Shown here: positions 16,538-28,132 of the stretch, one piece after another
Numbering within the stretch: the first letter of the stretch is position 1
Layout: the number at the start of each line of letters is the position of its first letter
Assembly (NCBI GenBank): GCA_003156715.1
Contig: PMHO01000011.1
Location: 27,971 to 81,692 of the forward strand
Source: Candidatus Tityobacter terrigena
GTDB taxonomy: Bacteria; Vulcanimicrobiota; Vulcanimicrobiia; Vulcanimicrobiales; Vulcanimicrobiaceae
Direction: 5' to 3'
Length of the DNA: 53,722 bases
The notes under the pieces: model-generated
Told to the model about the DNA's origin: nothing
Database searches by the model: none
Seen by the model: only the letters and a program-made list of their open reading frames with translations
Program-made: the position numbers and the translations under genes

Positions 16538-18249
16538 GCGGGCGGCGTTCGCGGGCTGACGAGCAACGTGCGGGCGTTGGTGTACCAAACCAGACCCGGT
16601 GCGGCGCCTTGCTGCCGGCGAACGTGCTTGCGCTGGGTGTAGTCGACGGCGACTTTGGCCGAGAGGCGCGCTTTGCTGTAGTAGGCGGCGAGCTCGGCCG
16701 CAGCTTCCAGCTCTTGCGTTTGCGGTTCGCGTTTGGAATCGATGCGCAAGATGACGTGGGCGCCCGGAGTCTGCCGGGCATGAAACCACAGGTCGTCGGG
16801 GTGGGCCGTCCGGAAGGTCAGATCGGCGTTGCTTTGCGGCGAGCGTCCGACCAAAACCCGTGCGTCGGCGGCTAGCGAAACCTCGAGCGGGCGTCGCCGC
16901 CGGACGGGCGCGGCGCGGCGCGCTTTGCGGCGCTCGAGGCGGTCGGCAGCCTCGACGGCGTCGTCGAGCGTCTCCGGCTCGACCCGTTCGACCTCCCACG
17001 CTAGCTCCTCCGCAAACGCTTCTTCGAGCGCGAGCTCGCTCAGGCGCCGCTCCACGTGGGTGCGTTTCGCGACCGCTTTCTTGTAGCGTTTGAAAATCGC
17101 TTGCGCGTTCGCTTTGACATCGATGGACGGGTCGAGCTCGATGAGGACGCTCGGATCGCTCGGCGGGACGAATTGGGCGGCGCCCGCCGGAACCTCTCCG
17201 AGGTGGGCATAGAGCAGTTCGCCCCAGGTGCGCAGGCGTTCGCGCGCCGCCGCGTCGTCGCGTTCGCGCTCGAGCAGCTCGCGCTCGCGACCTAGCGCCG
17301 CGCGTCGCTTGGCGACGCGCGCAGCGAGCGCGTTTCGGCGCTGTCCGAAGGCATGCGAAGCACGACGTGCCGCCTCCACGCCGATCGCCGTACCGGTCAG
17401 TCGCAAAAGCGAATCCTCGCGCGCCTCATCGAGCGAGCCTAATTGTTGGAGGCGCACGACGTGAAATTGAACGATGCGCCCATCGTCGCGATAAACGAAG
17501 ACCGGCGCATCTACGCCTTGCTGCTCGAACTGCGCTAGCAGCGCGAGCGCTTCCGCACGAAGATGGACGGCCAAAGCTTCGGCAGATCGCCACTGCGCGT
17601 GCGACGCCTGTGCGATGAGCGAATCCGCTACTAAACGCGGAACGACGGGCAGGTCGGCGCGCAAGGCGCGCGCGGCGCGGCCGAAAGCGGACTCGCTGCG
17701 ATCGCCCGCCGCAAAGGACGCCACTTCAGCTTCGAGCGGCGGGGCGGTGATGTCGCGCGATGGCGGGGGCGGCGGCTCGTATGGCGCACCGGGCGCGATC
17801 GTGCGGCGCGTCGACCCGCCGGCTTCAAACTCTTTGACGGCTGCGACGACCGTGTCGCCTTTGAGCAGCAGCAGGTTCCCAAAGCGCGGGACGAGTTCGG
17901 CGACGAGCCGGTAGCCGCTTTCGACGCCGAACCGCGAGCGCGACGCGCAGTCGAAGAGGATCACGCGGTCGCCGGCCAGTGCCGTTACCGCTTCGATGCG
18001 CAGCCCCTCGAGCGCATCGGCGAAGGTTCTTACCCAGCCGCGCCCCGCCCCGAGCGGCGCCGGCGGTTCGAGCGTAACGATCGGCGTCTGCGCGAAGGGA
18101 TCGACGTTGACCGACTGGCTTCCGAGGTTCAAGCCAAACCGATCGCCGGCGAGCAGGCCGGCTTGGCGAATGCGTGCGCCACGCACGGTGCGGTTGAGCT
18201 CGGCGGCAAGCCGTCGCACGATCATCCAATCGGTCAGCATCGCTGCCAT
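16534..18249 (-). CDS. rqcH: Ribosome-associated quality-control factor RqcH (NFACT family)
   Basis: A bacterial homologue of eukaryotic Rqc2/NEMF, about 571 residues. Domains in order: NFACT-N with MLTDWMIVRRLAAEL at the start, a helix-hairpin-helix region, a long coiled coil (RKRRAALGRERELLERERDD-like) near residues 300-400, and the C-terminal NFACT-R domain with DLWFHARQTPGAHVIL. In RqcH proteins known to add alanine tails, a DR pair in NFACT-N is required; here Asp94-Arg95 (AGDRVILFD) is present, so I expect alanine tailing of stalled nascent chains on the 50S subunit. The frame is open further upstream to 18279, but ATG at 18249 or 18240 gives the best family start. It is the upstream partner of the MATE gene. 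Confidence 0.9.
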   Translation of the reverse strand: MAAMLTDWMIVRRLAAELNRTVRGARIRQAGLLAGDRFGLNLGSQSVNVDPFAQTPIVTLEPPAPLGAGRGWVRTFADALEGLRIEAVTALAGDRVILFDCASRSRFGVESGYRLVAELVPRFGNLLLLKGDTVVAAVKEFEAGGSTRRTIAPGAPYEPPPPPSRDITAPPLEAEVASFAAGDRSESAFGRAARALRADLPVVPRLVADSLIAQASHAQWRSAEALAVHLRAEALALLAQFEQQGVDAPVFVYRDDGRIVQFHVVRLQQLGSLDEAREDSLLRLTGTAIGVEAARRASHAFGQRRNALAARVAKRRAALGRERELLERERDDAAARERLRTWGELLYAHLGEVPAGAAQFVPPSDPSVLIELDPSIDVKANAQAIFKRYKKAVAKRTHVERRLSELALEEAFAEELAWEVERVEPETLDDAVEAADRLERRKARRAAPVRRRRPLEVSLAADARVLVGRSPQSNADLTFRTAHPDDLWFHARQTPGAHVILRIDSKREPQTQELEAAAELAAYYSKARLSAKVAVDYTQRKHVRRQQGAAPGLVWYTNARTLLVSPRTPPA

Positions 18250-18306
18250 TGTACGCGAAGCACAGAGCCCAACCCGCACGCCGGAGGTTTTGGCGCCCCG
18301 AGCGGT

Positions 18307-21300
18307 TTACCAGAAACGGCGCTGGAGCGTCAGCGAGTATCCGCTGGTTCCGTTTTCGGGTTCGCCGGAAGTGACGGCTAAATTGTTCGACGTTAGCGAG
18401 GTCGGCGCACTCACAAACTCACCGGAGCCCGGCTGCGTGAAGAATATCAGCTGAATCGCGGTCGAGTTGCTGGGCGAAACCCGCACGCCGAGGCTCTGGC
18501 GTTGGGGGTAGTTGAACGTCTGTGCGTAGACCGCATTGACGTCGCGGAAGAGTTTCTTACTGGCGTTGAGGCCGAGGCCGCCTTGGCCGGGGGTGTACCC
18601 GATTGCCAGGTTTTGGAGGCCCAGCGTGCTGCCGATTTGTGTGCTGAACGGCTCGAGCAGGTTGCGGGTCAACAGCGTTCCGAGTTCGCCCGCCGCCACC
18701 GACTGGACGAGATTCGTTTGGGCTCCTCCGCTAGTCGCAACGCCGTTGACGGCGCCGAGCGCCTGCGCACCGACGAGCAAGCCGAGGATCTGTTCGCGCG
18801 AGTAACCGGCATCGGATTCCAATGCCACGTTGAGATGATCGGCCAAGCCGGTGACGGTCAAGGTCACGAATGTCGGCGGATCGGGAATTTGCGTGGTGGC
18901 AACCGCATGGATCGTTGGAATGAGCCCATTGTCGGTCTCAAAGACCAAGCTACCGCTTTGAATTTGGAAGTCCCGGTAGAAGTCCAGGCTACCACCGGTC
19001 GATTCGAGCCGTCCCGTCAATTTTGGTGCGGCAATCGTTCCGCCGGCTTGCAAGCTGCCCTGAGCGCCGACGTCGACGTTGCCGCTCTGGACACGCACAT
19101 CGCGCCCCACGGTAACGCCCAGGTTCAGTGCCACGTCGGGCAGCTTAGGGCCGGAGCTCCCGGCCGGCGCGTTCGGATTGAAAACTGCCGAGAGCGGGAT
19201 CCGCGTGCTGTCGAATGCCACCTGGCCGTCTACGACCGGCACCGCGCCCGCCACCCGCTTGACCGTCAGGGATCCGTTGACTCGCCCCTTGAAGTATTGC
19301 GGGAGATCGAGCACGGCGTTGGACGCGCTCGCTTGGAAGTCGAGGGCAGCTTGCGATGGATCGCGCAAGTCGGCAACCCGAACGGTTCCCTGCGCGCTGA
19401 CAGTCCCGCCCCCGACTCGAGCGCTCGCATCGCGCAATTCCGCGGACGTCCCCGAGAAAACGAGTTCGGCCACGCCGCCCGTTATCGGCGAGCGTTCTTG
19501 CGGACCGGAGTAGGCCAGCCTCGCAAGCGAGAGCGTGCCGTCGAGAACGGGGCTCGAGACCGTTCCGCCGAGCGTGAGACGCCCGTCGATCGCGCCGGCC
19601 AGTTTGGTCCCCGTGGGCAAGAGCGGTGCGAACTGCCCCAACTCGACGCCTTGCGCGCTGACTGCGAGCGCGACCGGAGCGTTGGCCGGCACGAGGCTCG
19701 TAGCCGATGGGGCGCTCGCGGTCGCCGGCGGCCGTAGCGGAATGGCGCCTTGCGCTGTCACGCGTCCCTGTTGCAAGTCGACGACCAGGCTGTGCAGCGC
19801 GAACTGCGATTGTTGGTACGTCGCATCGGCGCGCACGCTCGGAACCGTATAACCATCGTAGGCGAGGCGGGTCAACTGGAAAAGGGCGGCAAGTTGCGGT
19901 CGCGCCGCCGTTCCGCTGGCGCGCGCCGTCGTTTCGAGCGCGCCGCTGACGGCAAGCTTCTTTCCCGAGACGACTTGCGCTAGGGCGCCGATGTCGGGGC
20001 TGTCGGCGTGGACCGTCACATCGAATGGATCGCGCGGCTGCAATCCGAACGTGCCGCCGGCGCTCGCGCTTAGCTCGGGAATCTCGAGGATCGCGCTCGT
20101 GATGGTGGCGCGCCCGCGCGCCGCATTGGCAGCCACTTGCAACCGTCGAATCGGAATTCGTCCGAGCAGACCCTGTGCCAGCGAGGCGGTCGTTACGATA
20201 TCCACGTTCGGATAGGTGCCTCGAACGCTGGCGGTGGCATCGACGTACCCTTCGATCGGCGCGTGCAGGCCGGCCGCCGGAAGCCACGTGTTCAAGTCGA
20301 TACGCTGGGCCTGCGCGTTGAGGTCGACCGTCGTTCGGTGCAGTGGGTCGCGATACGGTTCCGTTGCCGCCAGCGTCACGAAGCCGCGCGCGCTCAGATT
20401 CCCGGCTTGACCCGCTACGCGCGCGACGGCATGAATGCTGCGCCCGGTGGTCGACCACGTTGCGTGCGCGTCGCCGAGGGTGAAACGACGGTAGCGTGCG
20501 GCTGCGAGCGCGACGTTCCCGCTGCTTGCAACCGAACCCGAAGAGAATGCAACCGACGCGACCGCGCTGCCGGTGCCGCCTAGCGTGTCGCCGGCATCGA
20601 AGTAATCGTTGAAGTCGGCCAGATCGAGCCAGGGAGCGCGCATCGCGAGCTGTCCGCTCCGCGCGCCGACTGCACCCGCAAACGAAATGCGCGACGTGCC
20701 GACGGTTACGCGTCCTTCCTGCGCATGCAGCGCGGAAACGGACCCGCGCAGGCGGACGGAAGCGTCGCGGAACGGGAGCCCGTTGATCGAGCCCTCGGGC
20801 AGTGCGACCAGGCCGGCGATGAATGGCGCGCTGCCTTCACCGCTGACGTGCAGGTCGGCGTCGAGCGTTCCGGCCGGGTACGGGAGCGACGCTCGGGCGA
20901 CTGAGGCGAGCGAGGCCACGTCGGCATCCCGCATTCGCGCGTCGAACTCGTAGTGGGCGTCGCGCATGTTTCCGCCGGCGAGACCGCTCGCGTCGCCATG
21001 CAGCGTCGCGACCGCAGGCCCAGCTTGCACGAGACCGTCGCGAACCTCGAGCCGCCCGTTCGCGAAGGCAAGCAACGTGCTCGCACCGATGTCGAGTTGG
21101 CGGAAGCGTCCGTCATCGAGAACGACGCCGGCGGTGACGCGGGGCGCGCGTATGCTGCCATCGACCGTCGCAATCGCGTTGAGCCGTCCGCCGGTGAGCG
21201 GCAACGCCGATCCGAGCCCGGCCAGAGCGATGCCGGCGGCCGACAACTGTAGCGTCCCGCCGTTTCCGAAGCTTCCGGCCGCGAGAACCGTACCGCCGGC

Positions 21301-23361
21301 GAGCTCGCCCCGCGCGGCATAGACGTCGAGTGTGTCGTAGCGGCGCCCGCGCACCCCGACCGTCGCGTCCAACGACCGGATCGACGCGCCGGCAACGCTC
21401 GCGTTGCGGAAGCGGGCTCCGTCGATCTGAGCGAGCAGGCGCCCATCGTCGCGCGCCAGGGCAAACGGGACGTCGAGCTCACCCTGCGCATGAAGGCCGC
21501 TCGGCATCACGCGGGCGATTTGCTCGAGCGAGCCGCGATAGCGGCCTTCGATTGCCCCGCGCCCGTCGGCCGTGCCGGCTCCGTGAAGGCTGAGCTCGCC
21601 CAGTAAGGCGCCCCGCAGCCGAACCTGCGAGGCGTTCAGATCGCCGGCGAGCGAGCCGCCGTGGCGCTCCGATGACGCAATGACCCGAGCGTCGACCAGG
21701 CCGCTGACCTCGGGAATGGGCGGCAACCTCAATCCGGGTAAAGCGCTACGGCCCAATCCAGCCGAGTTGACCCGGACATGCTGCAGCGCAGCCACCACGG
21801 CATATCGATCGTGCGGCTTGTCGAGCTGCGCCCGAAGGTAAAGTGAAGCATCGCCGGGACCGTCGAGGGTCAGCGGGCCGACCCGTCCGACCCCGGTCCG
21901 GTCGACCCGAAAGAGCGTCGCCAGCGTCTGTTGACGGCTCGACCCGGCGACGATCCCGCTTGCGCCGGCTGCGGCGTCGGTTCCGGCGATGACGGCCGTT
22001 GCGGTCAGCGGCATGCCCGGGATCACGAGCGACGCGTAGGGCAAACCGTTCGGCTCCGCCGCGAGCGAGGACAGTAGCTCGAAGTCCGTATGCTTGCCGA
22101 GCGTGACGCTGCCCTCGAGCGTGGCATCGAGCGGCCCGTAGCGCGCCGACGCGCGCAAAATCTCAGCGTCGGTCCCGCGCAGCGCCGCCGCGCCTGCCGG
22201 CCGTAGGAGCGGATAGGCGCCGTAGCCGATGGAGGCCGAATCAAACCGAGCGAGCACGAGCGGATTGGCGGCGTCGCCCTCGATGAGGAGCCCTAGGCGC
22301 AACCGGCCGCTTACCGGATACCTTCCCGAGTTCACGACCGACGCCAGCCGGCTGACGGGTCCCTCGCCGGTTAACCCCAGCCGGAAGGTCGGTGCTGAGA
22401 GTCCGTACAGTGCTCCGGTCACGCGCAGCGGAATGCCCGCGACCGCGGCGCTCATCTTCGGCGCGGTAACGCCGTCGTCGTAGAGATAAAGGCGGCCTTG
22501 CCCGTCGCGAACCGGCTTGTTAAGGCCGCCGAGGTACAGCTTGAAATCCCGCAGGAGGGCGGTGCCGCTTAGGTGCCGCTGCATCGTCCCCGAGCGATCG
22601 GCGAGTCCACACAGGCATGCGTCCAGCCCGAGCAGGCGTGCGCTCGCGAGGTTGACCTTCGGGGTATTGAGCGCGGCATTGACCAACGGCCCGAGCGGCA
22701 ACTCCGCAGCGGTGAAGTGCTGGCTTTCGAAGCCGCGAGCCGGATCGAGCAGGGCACGGCCGCTCACCGGGTAGCTCCGCCCCTGGACCACGAGAGCGAA
22801 GCCCAGCGCATAGTGCGATTGCCGGTCCGGGGTTAGGCGAGCGTCGAGGTTCAACCCGTCTAATCGGATGCGCCGCGCTGCCGCATAAAAGCGAAACGGG
22901 GAGATGACGAGCACGCTGCCGTCGCGGATGCGCAGGGCGACGTCCGGAAGAGCGGGGGCGGGAGCGCCGCCCGGATTGCCTTTGCCGCCGGCCAGCGGGA
23001 CGTTGTACGACCCGTCGCGGTGCTCGATGACGGTCAAGCGGGGGCGCTCGATCTCGACGGAAGTCAACCCGTAAAGGTGGCGGCCCTTGAAGAGAAGGTC
23101 ATGAAGGTCGAGGCCGGCCTCGATGCGGTCGGCCGTGAAAACAGGCTCCCCCGCCTTGGTTCGAACGTCGGGGGCGACGAGCAGAAGGCGCCGCACCCCG
23201 ATCTCGACGCGCTCCGCTCTGACCTCGTATCCCAGGAAGCTACCGGCCACCGGCAGGAGCGTTCGCGCAATTGCGTCGCGGGCGAGCGCGGCGGCGCCGA
23301 GAGCGACGACCAGGATCGCGGTGATCAACCAGAGGGTCCGCCGGGCGCGTAGGCTCTTCAA
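18307..23361 (-). CDS. tamB: Translocation and assembly module / inter-membrane lipid-bridge protein TamB
   Basis: A 1684-residue AsmA-like protein. Residues 11-30 form a membrane anchor (TLWLITAILVVALGAAALA), followed by a very long run of repeated short beta strands that in this family form a hydrophobic groove across the periplasm. The C-terminal DUF490 domain is clear: DNGLIPTIHAVATTQIPDP, then YSREQILGLLVGAQALG and a terminal RRFW that ends in an aromatic residue, as outer-membrane proteins do. TamB proteins bridge the inner and outer membranes and help phospholipid transport or barrel assembly. No TamA gene is adjacent. The start is TTG, placed after a perfect AAGGAG. It is divergent from gmk. 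Confidence 0.92.
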   Translation of the reverse strand: MKSLRARRTLWLITAILVVALGAAALARDAIARTLLPVAGSFLGYEVRAERVEIGVRRLLLVAPDVRTKAGEPVFTADRIEAGLDLHDLLFKGRHLYGLTSVEIERPRLTVIEHRDGSYNVPLAGGKGNPGGAPAPALPDVALRIRDGSVLVISPFRFYAAARRIRLDGLNLDARLTPDRQSHYALGFALVVQGRSYPVSGRALLDPARGFESQHFTAAELPLGPLVNAALNTPKVNLASARLLGLDACLCGLADRSGTMQRHLSGTALLRDFKLYLGGLNKPVRDGQGRLYLYDDGVTAPKMSAAVAGIPLRVTGALYGLSAPTFRLGLTGEGPVSRLASVVNSGRYPVSGRLRLGLLIEGDAANPLVLARFDSASIGYGAYPLLRPAGAAALRGTDAEILRASARYGPLDATLEGSVTLGKHTDFELLSSLAAEPNGLPYASLVIPGMPLTATAVIAGTDAAAGASGIVAGSSRQQTLATLFRVDRTGVGRVGPLTLDGPGDASLYLRAQLDKPHDRYAVVAALQHVRVNSAGLGRSALPGLRLPPIPEVSGLVDARVIASSERHGGSLAGDLNASQVRLRGALLGELSLHGAGTADGRGAIEGRYRGSLEQIARVMPSGLHAQGELDVPFALARDDGRLLAQIDGARFRNASVAGASIRSLDATVGVRGRRYDTLDVYAARGELAGGTVLAAGSFGNGGTLQLSAAGIALAGLGSALPLTGGRLNAIATVDGSIRAPRVTAGVVLDDGRFRQLDIGASTLLAFANGRLEVRDGLVQAGPAVATLHGDASGLAGGNMRDAHYEFDARMRDADVASLASVARASLPYPAGTLDADLHVSGEGSAPFIAGLVALPEGSINGLPFRDASVRLRGSVSALHAQEGRVTVGTSRISFAGAVGARSGQLAMRAPWLDLADFNDYFDAGDTLGGTGSAVASVAFSSGSVASSGNVALAAARYRRFTLGDAHATWSTTGRSIHAVARVAGQAGNLSARGFVTLAATEPYRDPLHRTTVDLNAQAQRIDLNTWLPAAGLHAPIEGYVDATASVRGTYPNVDIVTTASLAQGLLGRIPIRRLQVAANAARGRATITSAILEIPELSASAGGTFGLQPRDPFDVTVHADSPDIGALAQVVSGKKLAVSGALETTARASGTAARPQLAALFQLTRLAYDGYTVPSVRADATYQQSQFALHSLVVDLQQGRVTAQGAIPLRPPATASAPSATSLVPANAPVALAVSAQGVELGQFAPLLPTGTKLAGAIDGRLTLGGTVSSPVLDGTLSLARLAYSGPQERSPITGGVAELVFSGTSAELRDASARVGGGTVSAQGTVRVADLRDPSQAALDFQASASNAVLDLPQYFKGRVNGSLTVKRVAGAVPVVDGQVAFDSTRIPLSAVFNPNAPAGSSGPKLPDVALNLGVTVGRDVRVQSGNVDVGAQGSLQAGGTIAAPKLTGRLESTGGSLDFYRDFQIQSGSLVFETDNGLIPTIHAVATTQIPDPPTFVTLTVTGLADHLNVALESDAGYSREQILGLLVGAQALGAVNGVATSGGAQTNLVQSVAAGELGTLLTRNLLEPFSTQIGSTLGLQNLAIGYTPGQGGLGLNASKKLFRDVNAVYAQTFNYPQRQSLGVRVSPSNSTAIQLIFFTQPGSGEFVSAPTSLTSNNLAVTSGEPENGTSGYSLTLQRRFW

Positions 23362-23366
23362 CCGCT

Positions 23367-23372
23367 CTCCTT
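23367..23372 (-). promoter_or_regulatory. Ribosome binding site of tamB
   Basis: On the - strand AAGGAG lies five bases before the TTG at 23361. It supports the TTG as the true start of tamB, where no ATG is available. Confidence 0.7.
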
Positions 23373-23473
23373 ACCTGTGGTGGAGATACCCACTTCAGGC
23401 CCGGGAGCCACCCCGGGTGGCTTCCCGGCAAAGGACCTCCTGCACCGGCGGACGAAGCAGATACGTTCGTGCG

Positions 23474-24163
23474 TTGTGGCGTGCGGAGTGCTCGCGCCGC
23501 GCTTCGAGCCACAGTCGGGGGATTGGTAGGCTGCAAGGCCCGGGATTACTGTTTGTCGTTTCGGGGCCGTCGGGAGCCGGTAAGGATACCCTCGTCGACC
23601 GCCTTCGGCAGCGGATGCCCCGGCTGCGCTACTCCGTATCGGCGACGACCCGGCCGCCGCGCGAAGGCGAGCGGGAAGGCGAGTCCTATTTTTTCCACGA
23701 CCGGCCCACATTCGAAAAGCGAATTGCGGCCGGCGACTTCCTCGAAACCAAGGAGTACGACGGACATCTTTACGGCACACCACGTTCGTTCATCGAGGAG
23801 ACGCTGGCTGACGGATACGACGTAATCATGAAGCCCGAGGTCAACGGAGCGCTCGAGATCAAGCGCGCGTTTTCGAAGGCGGTCCTCGTGTTTCTCTTGC
23901 CCGACCGGTTTTCGCACCTGCGCAGGCGCCTCGCGGCGCGCAGGACCGAAACGGCCGACGAAATTGCGGCGCGTCTGGCGATCGCGCACGAAGAGCTGAA
24001 GTTGATCCGCAGCTTCGACTACGTAATCATCAACGAACAAGCACCCCAGGACGCGCTCGACACCTTACCCGCGGTCAACGACTTGGAAGCGATCGTTCGA
24101 GCCGAGCGCTTCCGCATCCACCATTACCAGGACGACGTTTTTAGGAAGTTGGAAGAATCATGA
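23474..24163 (+). CDS. gmk: Guanylate kinase
   Basis: Converts GMP to GDP with ATP. The P-loop GPSGAGKDTL is at the start of the recognisable domain, followed by the GMP-binding block (SATTRPPREGEREGESYFF and the KEYDGHLYGTP region) and the HLRRRLAARRTETADEI lid segment. The start is uncertain: family members begin just a few residues before the P-loop, which would fall at ATT 23522 or CTG 23531, but the nearest usual start codon in frame is TTG at 23474, giving 229 residues with an odd 16-residue leader. I use the TTG and flag the alternative. The stop overlaps rpoZ in an ATGA junction. Confidence 0.88.
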   Translation: MWRAECSRRASSHSRGIGRLQGPGLLFVVSGPSGAGKDTLVDRLRQRMPRLRYSVSATTRPPREGEREGESYFFHDRPTFEKRIAAGDFLETKEYDGHLYGTPRSFIEETLADGYDVIMKPEVNGALEIKRAFSKAVLVFLLPDRFSHLRRRLAARRTETADEIAARLAIAHEELKLIRSFDYVIINEQAPQDALDTLPAVNDLEAIVRAERFRIHHYQDDVFRKLEES

Positions 24164-24378
24164 GTAAATCGGTTTTTGGGGATCTCGACGGCTTGCTCGA
24201 GCACGTCGACTCGAAGTTCACCCTGGTCAACGTAGTCACCAAGCGTGCCAAACAGTTGAACAACGGCGCCCCGGCCTTGACGGAGGATGCGAACCCGAAC
24301 AAGCCGGTGTCGACGGCCTTCAATGAGGTTGCCCTCGGTAAGATCCCTTACCGGCGTTTCAAAGAGGGCATTAAGTAG
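24160..24378 (+). CDS. rpoZ: DNA-directed RNA polymerase omega subunit
   Basis: A 72-residue omega protein: DLDGLLEHVDSKFTLVNVVTKRAKQLNNG is the conserved helix that clamps the beta-prime subunit, and KPVSTAFNEVALGKIPYRRF matches the C-terminal half. The gmk-rpoZ pair is conserved across bacteria, which supports both calls. The ATG overlaps the gmk stop by four bases. Confidence 0.95.
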   Translation: MSKSVFGDLDGLLEHVDSKFTLVNVVTKRAKQLNNGAPALTEDANPNKPVSTAFNEVALGKIPYRRFKEGIK

Positions 24379-24410
24379 CGTGCTTGACAGCGGCGCCGCG
24401 TCCGGCGGCG

Positions 24411-24416
24411 TATAGG
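24411..24416 (+). promoter_or_regulatory. Possible -10 element of glmS
   Basis: TATAGG ends eight bases before the glmS ATG, which would place transcription start at or next to the ATG and give a leaderless message. A TTGACA at 24384-24389 lies 21 bases upstream, too far for an ordinary -35 partner, so this remains a weak call. Confidence 0.3.
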
Positions 24417-24424
24417 GTCCGAAG

Positions 24425-26252
<1,828 letters not shown>

Positions 26253-26260
<8 letters not shown>

Positions 26261-26984
26261 CGGCGCTGCTCGGTCCGACGGCCGCGCGCACGATGCGCTG
26301 CGGCCGGTCGTGATCGAGCCCAATCCGCTCGCTTACGCCGAGGGAAGCGCGTTGATCTCGGTAGGCGCGACGAGGGTCCTTTGCGCTGCCACGATCGAAG
26401 AGAAGCTGCCCCCCTGGCTGCGCGGGCAGGGTCGCGGTTGGGTGACCGCCGAGTACGCAATGCTGCCGCGGGCCACGACCGAGCGCACCCAGCGCGAATC
26501 GACGCGGGGAAGAATCGGAGGCCGCACGCACGAGATCCAACGGCTGATCGGCCGCGCGCTGCGCGCGATCACCGATCTCAAGCTCTTGGGCGAACGCAGT
26601 ATCTTGATCGATTGCGACGTGCTGCAGGCCGATGGCGGGACGCGAACCGCCGCAATAACCGGGGCCTACGTGGCCCTCGCGCTCGCTCTGCGCAAACCGT
26701 TCGAGCGCGGTTCGAACAAATGGCCGTTGCGCGGCCAGGTTGCGGCGATCAGCGTGGGCATCGTCGGCGGCATTCCCCACCTCGACCTGGCATATGCCGA
26801 GGACAGTCGTGCCGAGGTCGACATGAACGTCGCGATGACCGACGCGGGGGCGTTCGTCGAAGTACAAGGGACGGCCGAGTCGAAGCCGTTCGAGCGCGAG
26901 CAGCTCGATACGATGCTCGCGCTCGCCAAGCTCGGGATCGACGAGCTTTTCGCTCTTCAGCGTCTCGCGCTCGATGGCGGCTGA
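26253..26984 (+). CDS. rph: Ribonuclease PH
   Basis: A phosphorolytic 3' exonuclease that trims tRNA precursors. Conserved blocks are [69 protein letters not shown] and a closing [17 protein letters not shown]. An upstream ATG at 26205 would add 16 unusual residues; the TTG at 26253, overlapping the last eight bases of glmS, gives 243 residues, the normal family length, so I choose it. The next gene starts 11 bases before the rph stop. The coding chain glmS-rph-coiled-coil gene-mlaE suggests a shared transcript. Confidence 0.92.
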
Positions 26985-27312
26985 ACCGGACAAGCTCGCA
27001 GCCCTGGTCACCGAGATCGGCCGCTTCTACATCAAGGATCGGGATCTGCGGCGTGCGCAGGAGCGCATCGTTAAAGCGCTCGCCGAGGGAGAGCCGCCGC
27101 CCGGGGAGCTCGAAAGATATTTGGCCAGCGTGCGGCGCTACTTTTCGGGGTTCGAGCGGGAGGCGCGAGCCCACTTGAGCGACCTCGAGCGGCGTCTCAC
27201 GCACGCGAGCCAAGTGCAATTCAACCTGACCGCTGAGCGCGGCGTGGCCGCGCGCCGAGTCGAAGCGGTGCAGGGCGTTCTTGCCAAGCTAGCCGAAGTC
27301 GCGCAGAGATGA
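26974..27312 (+). CDS. Small coiled-coil protein between rph and mlaE
   Basis: I do not recognise this 112-residue protein. It is charged and helical throughout, with a heptad-like region in [37 protein letters not shown]; it has no signal peptide or membrane segment and no cysteine. The ATG at 26974 overlaps the last 11 bases of rph, and the gene ends 34 bases before mlaE, so it is expressed with both. Its place directly before a Mla-type transporter makes a role in that complex or in RNA processing possible, but nothing in the sequence decides. Confidence 0.65.
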   Translation: MAAEPDKLAALVTEIGRFYIKDRDLRRAQERIVKALAEGEPPPGELERYLASVRRYFSGFEREARAHLSDLERRLTHASQVQFNLTAERGVAARRVEAVQGVLAKLAEVAQR

Positions 27313-27346
27313 CCCGTCAAATCCCCTCCAGCAGGTTTCCCTCCCC

Positions 27347-28132
27347 GTGAAAGTCCTCGAGGAAGTCGGGCGCGGGACGACCGGCTTTCTCGAGTACACG
27401 GGCGGGATCGCATCCCTTTCGGCCGACGCCGCGACCTTTATCGGGCGCATGCGCATCCGCTTTTCCGAAACGATCGCGCAGGCGTACTTCCTGGGCGTCC
27501 AGTCGACGACGATCGTCCTGCTGACCTCGCTGTTCACCGGAATGGTGATCTCGCTAGAGTCGGCCAATCAAGCCAACAGCTTTGGGGTCTCGAACCTGGT
27601 CGGCGGCGCGGTGGCCTATGTCTCCTCACGCGAGCTCGGTCCGATGCTGACCGCGGTCGTGGTTGCAGGCCGGGCTGGGGCGGCGATCGCGGCGGAGCTC
27701 GGCTCGATGGTGGTGACCGAGCAGGTCGAGGCGCTCGAGGCGTTGGGCCTCTCTCCCACCCAGATCTTGGTCGTACCACGCTTGATTGCGATGATGACGA
27801 TGCTGCCCATCTTAACGATTTTCGCCGACATTATCGCTATCGTGGGTGGGATGTACCTCGCCAAGGTCGTGGCCGGAATCCCCTATGGGGAGTTCGTTCA
27901 GTCGGTGCGCGAGTACAGCGCTTTCGACGACTACATGAAGGGTTTGCTCAAAGCGGTGGTCTTCGGGTTCATCATCGTGATCGTCGGCTGCTACCAGGGC
28001 TTCCGGACGCGTAACGGCGCGGCCGGAGTCGGAAAGTCGACCACCGGGGCGGTCGTCATCTCGATCATCTTGATCTTTATTTCGAATTTCATCATGTCGT
28101 TCGCCCTGTTCGGGACGAGGCCGGCCGATTGA
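27347..28132 (+). CDS. mlaE: MlaE-type ABC transporter permease
   Basis: The inner-membrane permease of a lipid ABC transporter that moves phospholipids between the inner and outer membranes. It has 261 residues and about five membrane segments. Family marks are RELGPMLTAVVVAGRAGAAIAAELGSM, which is the conserved MlaE core, and TEQVEALEALGLSPTQILVVPR in the cytoplasmic coupling loop. The start is GTG at 27347, giving MKVLEEVGRGTTGF. The stop overlaps the mlaF start. Confidence 0.93.
   Translation: MKVLEEVGRGTTGFLEYTGGIASLSADAATFIGRMRIRFSETIAQAYFLGVQSTTIVLLTSLFTGMVISLESANQANSFGVSNLVGGAVAYVSSRELGPMLTAVVVAGRAGAAIAAELGSMVVTEQVEALEALGLSPTQILVVPRLIAMMTMLPILTIFADIIAIVGGMYLAKVVAGIPYGEFVQSVREYSAFDDYMKGLLKAVVFGFIIVIVGCYQGFRTRNGAAGVGKSTTGAVVISIILIFISNFIMSFALFGTRPAD

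Noticed and set aside
14598..16781. A 727-codon open frame on the - strand
   Set aside because: It is rich in Arg, Ala and Pro with no recognisable pattern and lies over the MATE and Crp genes in another frame; a high-GC shadow.
18502..19737. A 411-codon open frame on the + strand
   Set aside because: It is antisense to tamB and has no family pattern.
24384..24416. TTGACA plus TATAGG as a full promoter of glmS
   Set aside because: The spacer is 21 bases, outside the usual 16-18; only the -10-like element is kept, as a weak call.
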